Part shown: piece after piece, positions 9,951-18,652 of the stretch
How the letters are laid out: each line of letters begins with the position of its first letter
Numbering within the stretch: position 1 is the stretch's first letter
Origin: Saccharibacter sp. 17.LH.SD
Lineage (GTDB): Bacteria > Pseudomonadota > Alphaproteobacteria > Acetobacterales > Acetobacteraceae
Assembly (NCBI RefSeq): GCF_009834805.1
Contig: NZ_WVHO01000011.1
Coordinates: forward strand, 62,001 to 126,000
DNA length: 64,000 nucleotides
Direction of reading: 5' to 3'
Position numbers and translations under genes: made by a program
The notes under the pieces: model-generated
What the model was told of the DNA's origin: nothing
The model's database searches: none
Seen by the model: only the letters and a program-made list of their open reading frames with translations

Positions 9951-10047
9951 GCAAATAGAAAGTTCTGAGTATTAAGATGAAAGCGTTACTGTTTTAATGG
10001 CAGCTTGGACTCGCACTTATTGCAAGAGGAGGATATACTTCCCGACT

Positions 10048-10770
10048 ATGCGATTGCTTATTTCTCCTTTGCTCCGTTTGCCGCACTTATTGCTAATAGC
10101 GGCATTTGCGACGACCCCTTTTGTCTGGGCACCCTGGCATGCGGCTCATGCGCAATCTGCCTCTGACGAGGCAGAAGCAGAGCAAGAAGCGATGGATGCT
10201 CAAAAAAAGGCTGAAGCACGGAAAGCAGCACGCCGTGCTGCCCCTCCGTCAGCCCTCCCAGGAGCTGATGCAGACGACTCTGACTCTGGGCATTCACGCA
10301 TGGATGTGAACCCAACAGCCGCTCTCTTTGATGCTATTAACCGCGGTTCGCTCGTTGCCGCAAAAGAAGCCCTCAACCGAGGTGCAGACCTAGAGGCACG
10401 CAATGTATTGGAACAAACCCCTCTAGATTTAGCCATTGATCTAGGTCGCAACGACATCATGTTCTTACTTCTGTCGTTACGCACTTATAACCCTGATGGT
10501 CGTATCATGACGGATGTAAGTCATGGCGATATTTCTCAGGATCATGGCAATGGGCATATTAATGTCAACGCGAAGAATGGTATTTCTGCTATTGCACCAG
10601 CAAAACATATCGTGAGTGATGGCGGCCACCCTCAGCCAGAATATGGGTTTTTAGGATTTGGTGCCGAGCCAACACCAGCCACCTATACTCCCCATAGGGC
10701 GCCCCCTCACCACATTCAGCGGTCTCGGCGGCACGTCGTCACACGAACAACGCATTCATCAACTAAATAA
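10048..10770 (+). CDS. Secreted ankyrin-repeat protein
   Basis: 240 aa from ATG 10048, chosen because it places a signal peptide at the N-terminus (MRLLISPLLRLPHLLLIA, cleavage likely after AAHA). AGAGGAGG lies 15 bases upstream, which is long, and ATG 9997 is an in-frame alternative. The mature part begins with an alanine/glutamate-rich charged segment, then about two ankyrin-type units (ALFDAINRGSLVAAKEALNRGAD; NVLEQTPLDLAIDLGRNDIMFLLL). The C-terminal 90 residues are low in complexity and rich in His, Gly and Pro. Ankyrin units bind proteins; here the location would be the periplasm. It lies 97 bp downstream of the MoxR operon and may be co-transcribed. Function not recognised. Confidence 0.75.
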   Translation: MRLLISPLLRLPHLLLIAAFATTPFVWAPWHAAHAQSASDEAEAEQEAMDAQKKAEARKAARRAAPPSALPGADADDSDSGHSRMDVNPTAALFDAINRGSLVAAKEALNRGADLEARNVLEQTPLDLAIDLGRNDIMFLLLSLRTYNPDGRIMTDVSHGDISQDHGNGHINVNAKNGISAIAPAKHIVSDGGHPQPEYGFLGFGAEPTPATYTPHRAPPHHIQRSRRHVVTRTTHSSTK

Positions 10771-10784
10771 TTCTTCTACTATAG

Positions 10785-10818
10785 AATATTCCCGGGAAAG
10801 AATTTTCCCGGGAATATT
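10785..10818. terminator. Bidirectional rho-independent terminator
   Basis: A perfect 15-bp stem, AATATTCCCGGGAAA at 10785-10799 and its complement at 10804-10818, with a 4-base loop. It sits between the convergent ankyrin gene and ccrM and is followed by TTTT on the plus strand; it ends one base before the ccrM stop codon, so it can serve both directions. Confidence 0.85.
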
Positions 10819-10819
10819 T

Positions 10820-11905
10820 TCAGGCAGTTTGCCGCAACCTATGGCTTTCTTGACGTAACACATCGAGCGGCAGCCACTCTCCTTCACGTTCAAAATGCCA
10901 GAAGGTCCAACCATTGCATGACGCTGCATTGGTCAATAAGGCGCCCAACTTGTGAATAGACCCACGATGTTTCCCTGATACGAGGGTTCCATCAGGGGCA
11001 ACCGTTGCTTTGAGACGACGTTGTCGATCATAAACAACACACCCTGCTGGTAACGTGCCACTTTCAACAAAGGAGCCAAACGGAATACGCGGCATTTCTC
11101 GCTTAGCGGGGGTGACCTCCAACTGATCATCTGGAAGACGTAAAACGCCATCCAAACGTTTTTCAGCAGCCTTTACGTAGTCAGGATGCCGCTCAATAGC
11201 GAGATAACGGCGCCCTAACCGTTTCGCCACAGCAGGTGTTGTCCCGGTGCCGCAAAAAGGATCAAGGACCAAATCATCAACTGTCGTGGAGGCCAAAAGC
11301 ACACGATGAAGAAGGCTTTCTGGTTTTTGCGTTGGATGAAGCTTTAAACCATGCTCATTCCGCAAACGTTCATGACCTGTGCAAAGCGGTAAAAACCAGT
11401 CAGAGCGCATTTGCAAATCATCATTAAGCGCCTTCATAACTTGGTAATTGAAACGATATTTGCTTTGTGGGCTGCGCGCTGCCCAGATGAGGGTCTCATG
11501 AGCATTGGTAAAACGACGACCCCGAAAATTCGGCATGGGATTCGACTTCCGCCATATAATATCATTCAAAATCCAATAACCTAGATCCTGAAGAATAGCA
11601 CCAAGACGAAATATATTATGATAAGAACCGATAACCCAGATCGTGCCATCTTTATGAAGCACACGACGCGCTTCGCTCAGCCAATTACGCGTAAAATCAT
11701 CATACGTCTTATAATCAGCAAATTTATCCCATGCATCATCGACCCCATCTACAATCGTCTCATCAGGGCGACGCAACTCTCCACGAAGTTGTAAATTATA
11801 CGGTGGATCAGCAAAAACACAGTCTACACTTCCATCTGGAAGTGTTTTCATTGTCTCTACACATTCACCACGTAAAATACGATTAAAGGGCATTTCAACA
11901 GTCAT
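10820..11905 (-). CDS. ccrM: CcrM-type adenine-specific DNA methyltransferase (GANTC)
   Basis: 361 aa, the usual CcrM length. The catalytic motif DPPYNLQL is near residue 34, and the SAM-binding motif DPFCGTGTT near residue 218; this order (catalytic motif first) marks a beta-class N6-adenine methyltransferase. HPTQKPE and the C-terminal extension ([22 protein letters not shown] near residue 310) are characteristic of CcrM and its orthologues, which methylate adenine in GANTC after replication and couple transcription to the cell cycle in alphaproteobacteria. The start ATG overlaps the rnhB stop by four bases (ATGA), so both genes are expressed from the region above rnhB, where three GANTC sites cluster. 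Target specificity is inferred from the family. Confidence 0.93.
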   Translation of the reverse strand: MTVEMPFNRILRGECVETMKTLPDGSVDCVFADPPYNLQLRGELRRPDETIVDGVDDAWDKFADYKTYDDFTRNWLSEARRVLHKDGTIWVIGSYHNIFRLGAILQDLGYWILNDIIWRKSNPMPNFRGRRFTNAHETLIWAARSPQSKYRFNYQVMKALNDDLQMRSDWFLPLCTGHERLRNEHGLKLHPTQKPESLLHRVLLASTTVDDLVLDPFCGTGTTPAVAKRLGRRYLAIERHPDYVKAAEKRLDGVLRLPDDQLEVTPAKREMPRIPFGSFVESGTLPAGCVVYDRQRRLKATVAPDGTLVSGKHRGSIHKLGALLTNAASCNGWTFWHFEREGEWLPLDVLRQESHRLRQTA

Positions 11906-12543
11906 GCTACGTGACCCTCCCTTGCGACTAAACGACGTATAGGGGCAAAAGCACGCCGATGATGAAGAGTTACCCCCTCAGTTTTAAGACCCATCATATG
12001 AATTGCTGTGCCATAACCTGCATTTCGCTCCCATCCATAAATTGGGTAACGCTGTGCCAAGCGCGCCATAAGGCGATCTCTCACAACCTTTGCCAGAATA
12101 GAAGCCGCAGCAATTGATAAACTGATCCCATCACCACCAATCACTGTCCTTACAGGGCACGGTAAGGTTGGCGCACGATTACCATCGACCAACGCCAACT
12201 GCGGCCATGCACCAAGTTGAACGCGTAAACGCGCTACCGCCCTCTGCATCGCTAGAAGACACGCCCCCCCAATATTCAGTTTATCAATTTCATCTACCGA
12301 AGCCGCGCCTAGAGCAAAGCACACATCTGTTGAGGCACATTCTTGCAGTGCCCGAAAAGCCTTCTCACGACGGCGAAACGTCAATTTTTTAGAATCATCA
12401 AGCTGAGACGCCAATGATACGGATGGCGGACGGAGAAATACCACAGCCCCTGCCACTACAGGACCCGCTAAAGGACCTCGCCCTACTTCGTCCACGCCCG
12501 CTACCAACCCTTCATATTCCATTTCCAGGCTGTAATCTGGCAT
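11902..12543 (-). CDS. rnhB: Ribonuclease HII
   Basis: 213 aa. The signature [19 protein letters not shown] lies near residue 15 with the first catalytic Asp-Glu pair; LVDGNR near residue 120 and the [14 protein letters not shown] segment carry further active-site residues. The enzyme cuts the RNA strand of RNA-DNA hybrids and removes misincorporated ribonucleotides. Start chosen at ATG 12543 (MPDYSLE) because GAGGG lies seven bases upstream; in-frame ATG 12576 and GTG 12582 have poorer sites. It overlaps ccrM by four bases in a two-gene operon. The pairing means that any control at this promoter also sets CcrM level. Confidence 0.93.
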   Translation of the reverse strand: MPDYSLEMEYEGLVAGVDEVGRGPLAGPVVAGAVVFLRPPSVSLASQLDDSKKLTFRRREKAFRALQECASTDVCFALGAASVDEIDKLNIGGACLLAMQRAVARLRVQLGAWPQLALVDGNRAPTLPCPVRTVIGGDGISLSIAAASILAKVVRDRLMARLAQRYPIYGWERNAGYGTAIHMMGLKTEGVTLHHRRAFAPIRRLVAREGHVA

Positions 12544-12587
12544 GCGCAATCCCTCAACGTCTCTACAATAGGGCATCGTCACCCAAC

Positions 12588-12613
12588 GAGTCGGTTCTGA
12601 ATCACTCCGAGTC
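12588..12613. promoter_or_regulatory. Cluster of three GANTC sites upstream of rnhB-ccrM
   Basis: GAGTC at 12588-12592, GAATC at 12599-12603 and GAGTC at 12609-12613 match the CcrM target GANTC. They lie 45-70 bp before the chosen rnhB start, between the likely promoter and the genes. A GANTC is expected about once per 256 bases, so three in 26 is dense. In Caulobacter, from established knowledge, methylation of GANTC in the ccrM leader affects its transcription; a similar feedback is inferred here. Confidence 0.55.
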
Positions 12614-12645
12614 GAAAAGAAAGTCTTTTTTTATAAAAAATATGC

Positions 12646-12656
12646 TGTCAATTATA
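12646..12656 (-). promoter_or_regulatory. AT-rich promoter region of rnhB-ccrM
   Basis: On the minus strand TATAAT (12656-12651) is followed directly by TTGACA (12651-12646) inside a strongly AT-rich stretch between the GYF-gene terminator and the GANTC cluster. Neither has a good partner element at the standard 16-18 bp spacing, so the exact promoter is not resolved. Confidence 0.3.
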
Positions 12657-12685
12657 AAATAAATATTTTTATCCCTATTGCATAC

Positions 12686-12709
12686 AAAAAACCCTCCCGA
12701 ATGGGAGGG
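12686..12709 (-). terminator. Rho-independent terminator after the GYF-domain gene
   Basis: Minus-strand stem CCCTCCC / GGGAGGG (12703-12709 and 12692-12698) with a 4-base loop, followed by six T. It lies about 50 bp beyond the stop of the GYF-domain gene and insulates the rnhB-ccrM promoter. Confidence 0.8.
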
Positions 12710-12756
12710 GCATATTCTTCGCGCTGCGATTTAGTATAATATACTATATCGTAACG

Positions 12757-13482
12757 CTATATACTCATTTGATCATTCCCGTTCGGTGAATCTTTCTCAT
12801 CCTGTGAAGATGATGGCTTATCTTTATGCGCAGAAGGCGCCTCATGATGCTCTGTCTGAAATGGATTCGAAAAAAGCCAATCTCTTTTCCCATCCATGTC
12901 CGAGGGCACTCGAAAGATAAGAGTGCTTATCATCACCAAAATCATCATAGCAATACTACAGGTGACGAGGCCTTTCCCACGCCCTAACCGCTCTCTTCTC
13001 ATGACGAAATAGCCTGGGAAAAAGAGAAACCACCAAAATGAGGGAGGACGAATACCCGCCATCCCTAACACACGCCGATCCAACGACAGTGACATGAAGA
13101 AAATAATGAATATGAAAAATTGTGCCACATACGAAGGCTGCGCATTCCCTTGTATATAGGCGATAACCTGCTCGATGATCGTCAAACCATGCGGCACAAG
13201 AAGAAAAATCCACGCCCACAGCGACGGTACTGCAGCGATACTTCTCCCATCCGGCCATGCTTCAGGACCTGGACGGCCATCCATAGCGCCACGAAGACGA
13301 CCTGGCAAAGATATCATCAACCCTGCCTTAATCGCCGGGCGCCATTGATCTCCGAATTCAGGAGTCCACACTAACGTATGAGGCTGGATACGACGCTGCA
13401 CAATCAAACGAATTATGTCAGCTCGAGAAACAGGCCCAACCTGCTGACCATCCTGTTCGTAAAACCATTCCATAAGTAACAA
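12757..13482 (-). CDS. GYF_2 (DUF4339) domain membrane protein
   Basis: 241 aa. Residues about 5-55 (WFYEQDGQQVGPVSRADI ... TLVWTPEFGDQWRPA) match the GYF_2 domain, with the conserved W-x-Y, GP and VW...W pattern; GYF domains bind proline-rich peptides. Hydrophobic segments around residues 88-105, 118-135, 148-162 and 172-192 suggest a multi-pass inner membrane protein. The C-terminal 45 residues are hydrophilic and rich in Ser, Asp and Lys. The longest frame starts at TTG 13482, with GAGG five bases upstream; ATG 13473 is an alternative. It is monocistronic, with its own terminator. Function unknown. Confidence 0.72.
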   Translation of the reverse strand: MLLMEWFYEQDGQQVGPVSRADIIRLIVQRRIQPHTLVWTPEFGDQWRPAIKAGLMISLPGRLRGAMDGRPGPEAWPDGRSIAAVPSLWAWIFLLVPHGLTIIEQVIAYIQGNAQPSYVAQFFIFIIFFMSLSLDRRVLGMAGIRPPSFWWFLFFPGYFVMRRERLGRGKGLVTCSIAMMILVMISTLIFRVPSDMDGKRDWLFSNPFQTEHHEAPSAHKDKPSSSQDEKDSPNGNDQMSI

Positions 13483-13577
13483 CCAGGCCTCTTTCGACGC
13501 TTTCTATTTCCGGTAAGGGAGCCCTATCACAGCACAGGCCTCCAAAGCGACAACAACGCCCTGGAAGCCCGTCATTA

Positions 13578-13596
13578 ACTTTAACGCAGTTAAAGT
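13578..13596 (-). terminator. Stem-loop downstream of the CsbD-like gene
   Basis: ACTTTAAC at 13578-13585 and GTTAAAGT at 13589-13596 form a perfect 8-bp stem with a 3-base loop, nine bases past the stop codon on the minus strand. There is no clear T-run, so it may be a weak terminator or a 3'-end stabiliser. Confidence 0.4.
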
Positions 13597-13604
13597 GGCT
13601 CTTA

Positions 13605-13892
13605 CTAGCTTCGTTTTTTCAACAGAAGACGGCCGATAATAAGCCCGACAACTGATGCAATTGCCAACGAAACAACCGGGCGTTCCTTAATAAAGGAAGC
13701 CGCTGCCTCAAGCTTCGTCTCTTCAGCCTCATAAAGATCGGCAAACTCACTGCGAGCCTTCCCTGCCAACTTATCAAGCTTACCACTTGCCTGAGTGCCA
13801 ACATCACCTGTAAGGCCACCCACAGCATCCTTCACACGGCCTTTTGTTTCATCCAGCAGCCCTTCGGCTTTTGCGCGCGCCGTTTCAACCAT
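13605..13892 (-). CDS. CsbD-like stress protein with C-terminal membrane helix
   Basis: 95 aa. The N-terminal 45 residues (KAEGLLDETKGRVKDAVGGLTGD ... GKLDKLAGKAR) follow the CsbD pattern of amphipathic helices seen in general-stress proteins. The rest resembles the DUF883/ElaB arrangement: a charged helix, then RPVVSLAIASVVGLIIGRLLL as one membrane helix and a basic end (KKRS). AAGGAGAG stands four bases before the ATG, a strong ribosome site. It stands alone between two other units. A role in general or membrane stress is a family-based guess; no EcfG-type promoter could be identified by eye. Confidence 0.75.
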   Translation of the reverse strand: MVETARAKAEGLLDETKGRVKDAVGGLTGDVGTQASGKLDKLAGKARSEFADLYEAEETKLEAAASFIKERPVVSLAIASVVGLIIGRLLLKKRS

Positions 13893-14242
13893 GACACTCT
13901 CCTTAATTCTTGTTTAGAAATTCCCCAGGGTCAGACAACATCCAACCCTTCACATCAGGTTCAATCCAACTACGTAAAGATATGAAACTCCCCTCTGCAA
14001 ACTGCAAGGGGCAATTCCATATACCACATAATGGTCACGATTTTCTTTCTAACGGCAGGTCATATACGAAAAAAATCTACCTATCATCAGTTCATCAATG
14101 CATGCTTAACTGATCACACCCTAAGAACCGGTTTTATAAAAAGTATTAAGTTAAAAATGTCACGATGACGCTTTATACACTCTCTAACACAGGGCATGTA
14201 TGAAAGTGATCGGCCCATCTCGGTAAGGAAAAAGCACATATT
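13893..14242. other. 350-bp divergent intergenic region (CsbD-like gene / mdtABC)
   Basis: It must hold the leftward promoter of the CsbD-like gene and the rightward promoter of the efflux operon. Visible items are a small imperfect hairpin around 13990-14012 (CCCCTCTGCA ... TGCAAGGGG), an inverted repeat GTCA-CGA-TGAC at 14159-14169, and TTTATACAC at 14172-14180, a possible -10 region for mdtA. The only frame in it (67 codons at 13910) has no supporting features. No RNA gene recognised. Confidence 0.5.
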
Positions 14243-15436
14243 ATGTCTGTCCCTCCTCCTGCCCGTCCTAGACGTAAAAAAAAATGGCTAATTGGCGGAG
14301 GGATAGCCCTTCTCATGATCGTCGCGGTTATATGGTCACGATCACATGGTGTTTCTCACAAAGCAGATACACACAAGACAAACGGACTTGAGACAGCTCA
14401 AGCTGTTGCCGTTGCGCAAGTGCATCGAGCTGACGTTCCCGTCATTCTTCAACTGCTCGGCACAGTAGTCCCTATCACAAACGTAACGATTACCCCACGC
14501 GTGAGCGGACACATTCTCTCAGTATATTACCATGAAGGTCAGCACGTACATAAAGGTGATTTACTCGAGTTGATCGATCCTCGTCCCTATGAAGCAACCC
14601 TCCATCAATATGAAGGAACGTTAGAGGCGGATCGTGCTCAGCTTGCTAAAGCTCGGATTGATAATGCCCGTTATCAACGGCTTATCCACCAAAACTCAAT
14701 CGCAGCTATGACCGCGCGCGATCAGCAATTTACCGTCCAACAGCTTGAAGGACAAATTCAGTTTGATGAAGCCAATGTCCGTAATGCTGAACTCAACGTT
14801 ATGTATTGCCATATCATCGCGCCAGTGGATGGCCGCGTCGGCATCCGCGCTTTAGATGCAGGAAATTACGTTACGGTAGGGCAATCCGGAGGGCTGACCA
14901 CGCTGACTCAAATGCAGCCTATATCCGTCATTTTCACACTCCCTCAAAATGACCTACCGGATGTCCAAACACAATTAAGCCAACATGGCTCCCTCAAAGT
15001 GGAAGCATGGAGCAGTGATAACGCACAAAAACTTTCTTCCGGCAGTGTAAATGCACTCGATAGTCAAATTGATACTGCAACAGGGACAGTGAGATTACGC
15101 GGCATCTTCCCCAACGACGATGAGCGTCTCTTCCCGAACGAATTCGTCAATACACATCTCCTCGTTCAAACCTTACAGCATGTTTTGGTTGTCCCAGGAG
15201 AAGCCATACAAACTGGACCAGATGGTAGTTTCCTCTACGTCGTCCAAAGCAATATGACCGTTGCCATCAAAAATATCAAAACTGGATATAGCGATGATAC
15301 GCAAACCGTTGTTCTTTCAGGCATTTCTGATGGAGAACGTGTCATTACCGATGGAATCAACCATTTAAGACCAGGGAGTAAGGTTTTTATTGCCCCGAGT
15401 AGTTCCACCTCTGCCGGTACGCAAAGCACCCCTTGA
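14243..15436 (+). CDS. mdtA: RND efflux periplasmic adaptor, MdtA-like
   Basis: 397 aa membrane fusion protein. A basic N-terminus and one helix (WLIGGGIALLMIVAVIWS) anchor it in the inner membrane. The lipoyl/barrel-sandwich half (VTITPRVSGHILSVYYHEGQHVHKGDLLELIDPRPYEA), a coiled-coil hairpin at about residues 115-185, the second lipoyl half (IIAPVDGRVGIRALDAGNYV), and beta-barrel and membrane-proximal domains follow. The LIDPRPY motif and the gene order with two RND permeases match MdtA of the MdtABC system. It links the permeases to the outer membrane channel. First gene of a four-gene rightward operon; spacing to mdtB is 36 bp. Substrates are unknown; MdtABC homologues export bile salts, novobiocin and siderophores in enterobacteria. 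Confidence 0.85.
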   Translation: MSVPPPARPRRKKKWLIGGGIALLMIVAVIWSRSHGVSHKADTHKTNGLETAQAVAVAQVHRADVPVILQLLGTVVPITNVTITPRVSGHILSVYYHEGQHVHKGDLLELIDPRPYEATLHQYEGTLEADRAQLAKARIDNARYQRLIHQNSIAAMTARDQQFTVQQLEGQIQFDEANVRNAELNVMYCHIIAPVDGRVGIRALDAGNYVTVGQSGGLTTLTQMQPISVIFTLPQNDLPDVQTQLSQHGSLKVEAWSSDNAQKLSSGSVNALDSQIDTATGTVRLRGIFPNDDERLFPNEFVNTHLLVQTLQHVLVVPGEAIQTGPDGSFLYVVQSNMTVAIKNIKTGYSDDTQTVVLSGISDGERVITDGINHLRPGSKVFIAPSSSTSAGTQSTP

Positions 15437-15472
15437 TTGTATCATGTTCCTGACGTTTGAAAGTCCTTCTAC

Positions 15473-18400
15473 GTGAATCCTTCTCGTCTTTTTATCGAAC
15501 GTCCCGTTGCGACAAGCTTGTTGATGGTCGCGATACTTTTGGCAGGGATTTTAGGCTATCATTTCCTTCCTATTTCAGCCTTGCCACAAGTAGAATACCC
15601 AACAATCACGGTCTCTACTTTCTATCCCGGTGCCAGTCCCGATGTAATGAGCACGTCCGTAACGGCTCCTCTCGAGACACAATTAGGGCAGATGGCAGGG
15701 CTGGAGCAAATGACATCGCAATCCTCTGGGGGAGCATCTGTCGTTACTCTTCGTTTCGGTTTAGATATGAAAATGGATATCGCCGAACAAGAAGTGCAAG
15801 CGGCCATCAATAACGCCACCTCTCTCCTCCCTAGCGATCTCCCTGCCCCTCCAATTTATGCCAAAGTAAACCCGGCTGATACGCCTATTCTCACACTCGG
15901 CATTACCTCAAAAACAATGCCACTCCCCGAGGTAGAAGATTATGTTAATACGCGCTTGGAGCAAAAAATAAGCCAAGTTTCTGGGGTTGGGCTGGTAACT
16001 CTGTCAGGTGGAAACCGTAAAGCCTATCGCGTTCAGATTAATATTCCTAAACTCACTTCTTACGGTATTGCGCTTGATACCGTTCGAACCATTATTGGTA
16101 CGATTAATGTCAATTCCCCAACAGGTACGTTTGATGGGCCGCAACATGCGACATCCTTAAGAATTGACGGTCAGATCAAATCTGTTGAACAATTAATGAA
16201 TCAAGTGATTGCCTATCAAAATGGCGGACCGATCCGTTTACGTGACGTAGGAACCGCTATTGAAGGTGCAGAGAATAATCAACTCGCCGCTTGGTCTAAC
16301 AATACACCCGCCTTAATTCTTAACGTTCAGCGTCAACCTGGCGCCAATGTCCTCAATGTAGCCGATCATGTTCGTGCCCTCTTACCACGCTTGCGGCAAG
16401 ATCTTCCCCCAGGAATCGACATCACCCCTCTTACAGATCGAACAACAACCATTCGTGCTTCTGTCAATGACGTAGGGTTTGAACTCGTTTTAGCGATGAT
16501 TCTCGTCGTTGGGGTTATCTTCCTTTTCCTCTTTAACGTGCCCGCAACAATCATCCCAGGCCTGTCTGTACCTCTCTCGCTGATCGGCACCTTAGCGTTG
16601 ATGTATATGCTTAATTTTTCTCTCGACAATTTATCTTTGATGTCTCTGACCGTTGCATCGGGCTTTGTTGTTGATGACGCTATTGTGGTTATTGAGAATA
16701 TTGCGCGTTTTGTTGAAGCTGGAGATGACCGTTATACAGCCGCCCTAAAAGGCGCTCAAGAAATCGGTTTTACCATCATTTCACTCACAGTTTCACTCAT
16801 TGCCGTACTCATTCCACTGCTCTTTATGAGTGATGTTGTTGGTCGCCTCTTCCATGAATTCGCCATGACTTTGGCCGTGACAATTGTCCTCTCGGCAATT
16901 GTTTCCATTACCCTTGTTCCCATGATGTGCGCTCGTATGCTGAGCGAAAAGCGCCACCAAGAGTCCTCAACGCCTCCAAAAGGCTGGCGTCGCCTTCCCC
17001 ATATCGTTAATCGCATTCTAGCTCGTGTCCTTGCACTCTATGCACGCGGACTGGATGTTGTCTTACGGCATCAACCACTGACACTTATCGTAACACTTGG
17101 CACCATCGCCCTAACGGGCCTCCTTGCATGGACCATCCCAAAAGGATTCTTCCCACGGCAAGACACAGGTGTCATTCAGGGGATTTCTTCCATGAACCCC
17201 AATATTTCATTTGAAGGAATGGCCAATCGGCAAACAGCCTTGGGCGCAAAACTTTTAGCTGACCCTGATGTCACAAGTCTCTCCTCTTTTATTGGGGTTG
17301 ATGGGCAGAATATGACGCTCAATGTTGGGCGTTTTCTCATTAATCTTAAACCTAAAGAGCAACGAAGCGCTGATCTCGATACGATTCTAAAACGTCTTTC
17401 GACTGTCAGTCATGAGGTGACAGGAACTCAGCTTTACACACAGCCAGTTCAAGATCTTTCATTAGATTCCACAGTCTCAGCCATGCAGTATCAATTCATT
17501 CTTGAAACACCAGACTATGATGATTTTAACATTTGGGTGCCTAAATTTCTTGATGCTCTTAAGGGGGAGCCCTCTCTGGACGGTGTAACCTCCGACCTTC
17601 AAGCTGGCGGTCTCACAGCTATGATTACGCTCGATCGTACCAATGGAGCCCGCTACTCCATCACACCGCAGACGATTGATAATCTTCTTTATGACAGCTT
17701 TGGCCAACGCCAGGTTTCAACGATTTATACTCAATCCAATCAATACCGTGTCATTTTGGAAGCAGAACCTTCTTTTCAAAAAAGTGAAAGTAGTCTTTCA
17801 CAACTTTATCTTCCTGGAATCTCTTCTTCAGCAGGCGGAAGCACCTCTGGACCTAGCCGCCAACCAACATCTGGGCTCGTTCCCCTCAATCAAGTCACCG
17901 TGCTGTCTCGCACATTATCTCCGCTCCTTATCACACATTACGGGCAATTCCCCGCAACAACCATTTCTTTCAACGTCGCACCTGGTCATGCTCTGGGTGA
18001 TGCAACACGCGCTGTTGAACAAGCAAGCCATAGGATTAGTCTTCCTGCTTCATTCCAAACCGCTTTCCAAGGGACGGCAGCGGCCTTCCAAACATCTCTC
18101 GGCCACGAGCTCGCCCTTGTGATTGCAGCCATCGTAGCTGTCTACATTGTACTCGGCATACTTTACGAGAGTTTCATTCATCCCATTACAATTCTCTCAA
18201 CACTCCCCTCTGCGGCCATTGGAGCCTTATTAGGCCTCTATGCCTTCGATATGCCTCTCGATATTATGGGCATTATCGGAATTGTTCTGCTCATTGGTAT
18301 CGTTAAGAAAAATGCAATCATGATGATTGATTTTGCTCTTAATGCTGAGCGCAATGAAGGGAGCTCCCCTCTCGACGCTATTCGTCAGGCTGCCTTATTA

Positions 18401-18652
18401 CGCTTTCGCCCTATTCTGATGACAACCTTAGCGGCATTATTTGGTGCGCTTCCCCTCGTTCTGAGTAGTGGAACAGGTTCCGAATTAAGACGCCCTCTTG
18501 GTATCGCTATTGTCTTTGGTCTTTCGCTCTCTCAACTTCTGACATTATTCACGACCCCCGTCATTTACCTTTTCATGAATCATTGTTCTGAAACGGTACG
18601 TTCTTGGTGGCGCCGTTTGTCATCTCATACATCATCATCTGACGCATTATGA
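15473..18652 (+). CDS. mdtB: RND efflux permease, MdtB-like
   Basis: 1059 aa from a GTG start. N-terminus SRLFIERPVATSLLMVAILLAG and the segments YPGASPDVM, QSSGGASVVTL and AEQEVQAAINNATSLLPSDLP track MdtB closely. The helix-4 motif GFVVDDAIVVIENI holds the two proton-relay aspartates; twelve helices and two large periplasmic loops follow the RND plan. A short Ser/Gly-rich insert (SSSAGGSTSGPSRQPTSG, near residue 785) sits in the second loop. MdtB works as part of a MdtB-MdtC heterotrimer driven by the proton gradient. It overlaps mdtC by four bases, so translation is coupled, fitting fixed stoichiometry. Confidence 0.9.
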   Translation: MNPSRLFIERPVATSLLMVAILLAGILGYHFLPISALPQVEYPTITVSTFYPGASPDVMSTSVTAPLETQLGQMAGLEQMTSQSSGGASVVTLRFGLDMKMDIAEQEVQAAINNATSLLPSDLPAPPIYAKVNPADTPILTLGITSKTMPLPEVEDYVNTRLEQKISQVSGVGLVTLSGGNRKAYRVQINIPKLTSYGIALDTVRTIIGTINVNSPTGTFDGPQHATSLRIDGQIKSVEQLMNQVIAYQNGGPIRLRDVGTAIEGAENNQLAAWSNNTPALILNVQRQPGANVLNVADHVRALLPRLRQDLPPGIDITPLTDRTTTIRASVNDVGFELVLAMILVVGVIFLFLFNVPATIIPGLSVPLSLIGTLALMYMLNFSLDNLSLMSLTVASGFVVDDAIVVIENIARFVEAGDDRYTAALKGAQEIGFTIISLTVSLIAVLIPLLFMSDVVGRLFHEFAMTLAVTIVLSAIVSITLVPMMCARMLSEKRHQESSTPPKGWRRLPHIVNRILARVLALYARGLDVVLRHQPLTLIVTLGTIALTGLLAWTIPKGFFPRQDTGVIQGISSMNPNISFEGMANRQTALGAKLLADPDVTSLSSFIGVDGQNMTLNVGRFLINLKPKEQRSADLDTILKRLSTVSHEVTGTQLYTQPVQDLSLDSTVSAMQYQFILETPDYDDFNIWVPKFLDALKGEPSLDGVTSDLQAGGLTAMITLDRTNGARYSITPQTIDNLLYDSFGQRQVSTIYTQSNQYRVILEAEPSFQKSESSLSQLYLPGISSSAGGSTSGPSRQPTSGLVPLNQVTVLSRTLSPLLITHYGQFPATTISFNVAPGHALGDATRAVEQASHRISLPASFQTAFQGTAAAFQTSLGHELALVIAAIVAVYIVLGILYESFIHPITILSTLPSAAIGALLGLYAFDMPLDIMGIIGIVLLIGIVKKNAIMMIDFALNAERNEGSSPLDAIRQAALLRFRPILMTTLAALFGALPLVLSSGTGSELRRPLGIAIVFGLSLSQLLTLFTTPVIYLFMNHCSETVRSWWRRLSSHTSSSDAL

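Noticed and set aside
13910-14113. 67-codon frame in the CsbD-mdtA gap
   Set aside because: No ribosome site, no domain, biased composition and a position in a divergent promoter region; probably chance.
14159-14169. Shared operator for both RND operons
   Set aside because: The GTCA/TGAC half-sites agree with those at 58157-58170, but spacers differ (3 versus 6 bases) and such short half-sites are common; kept only as a side note.
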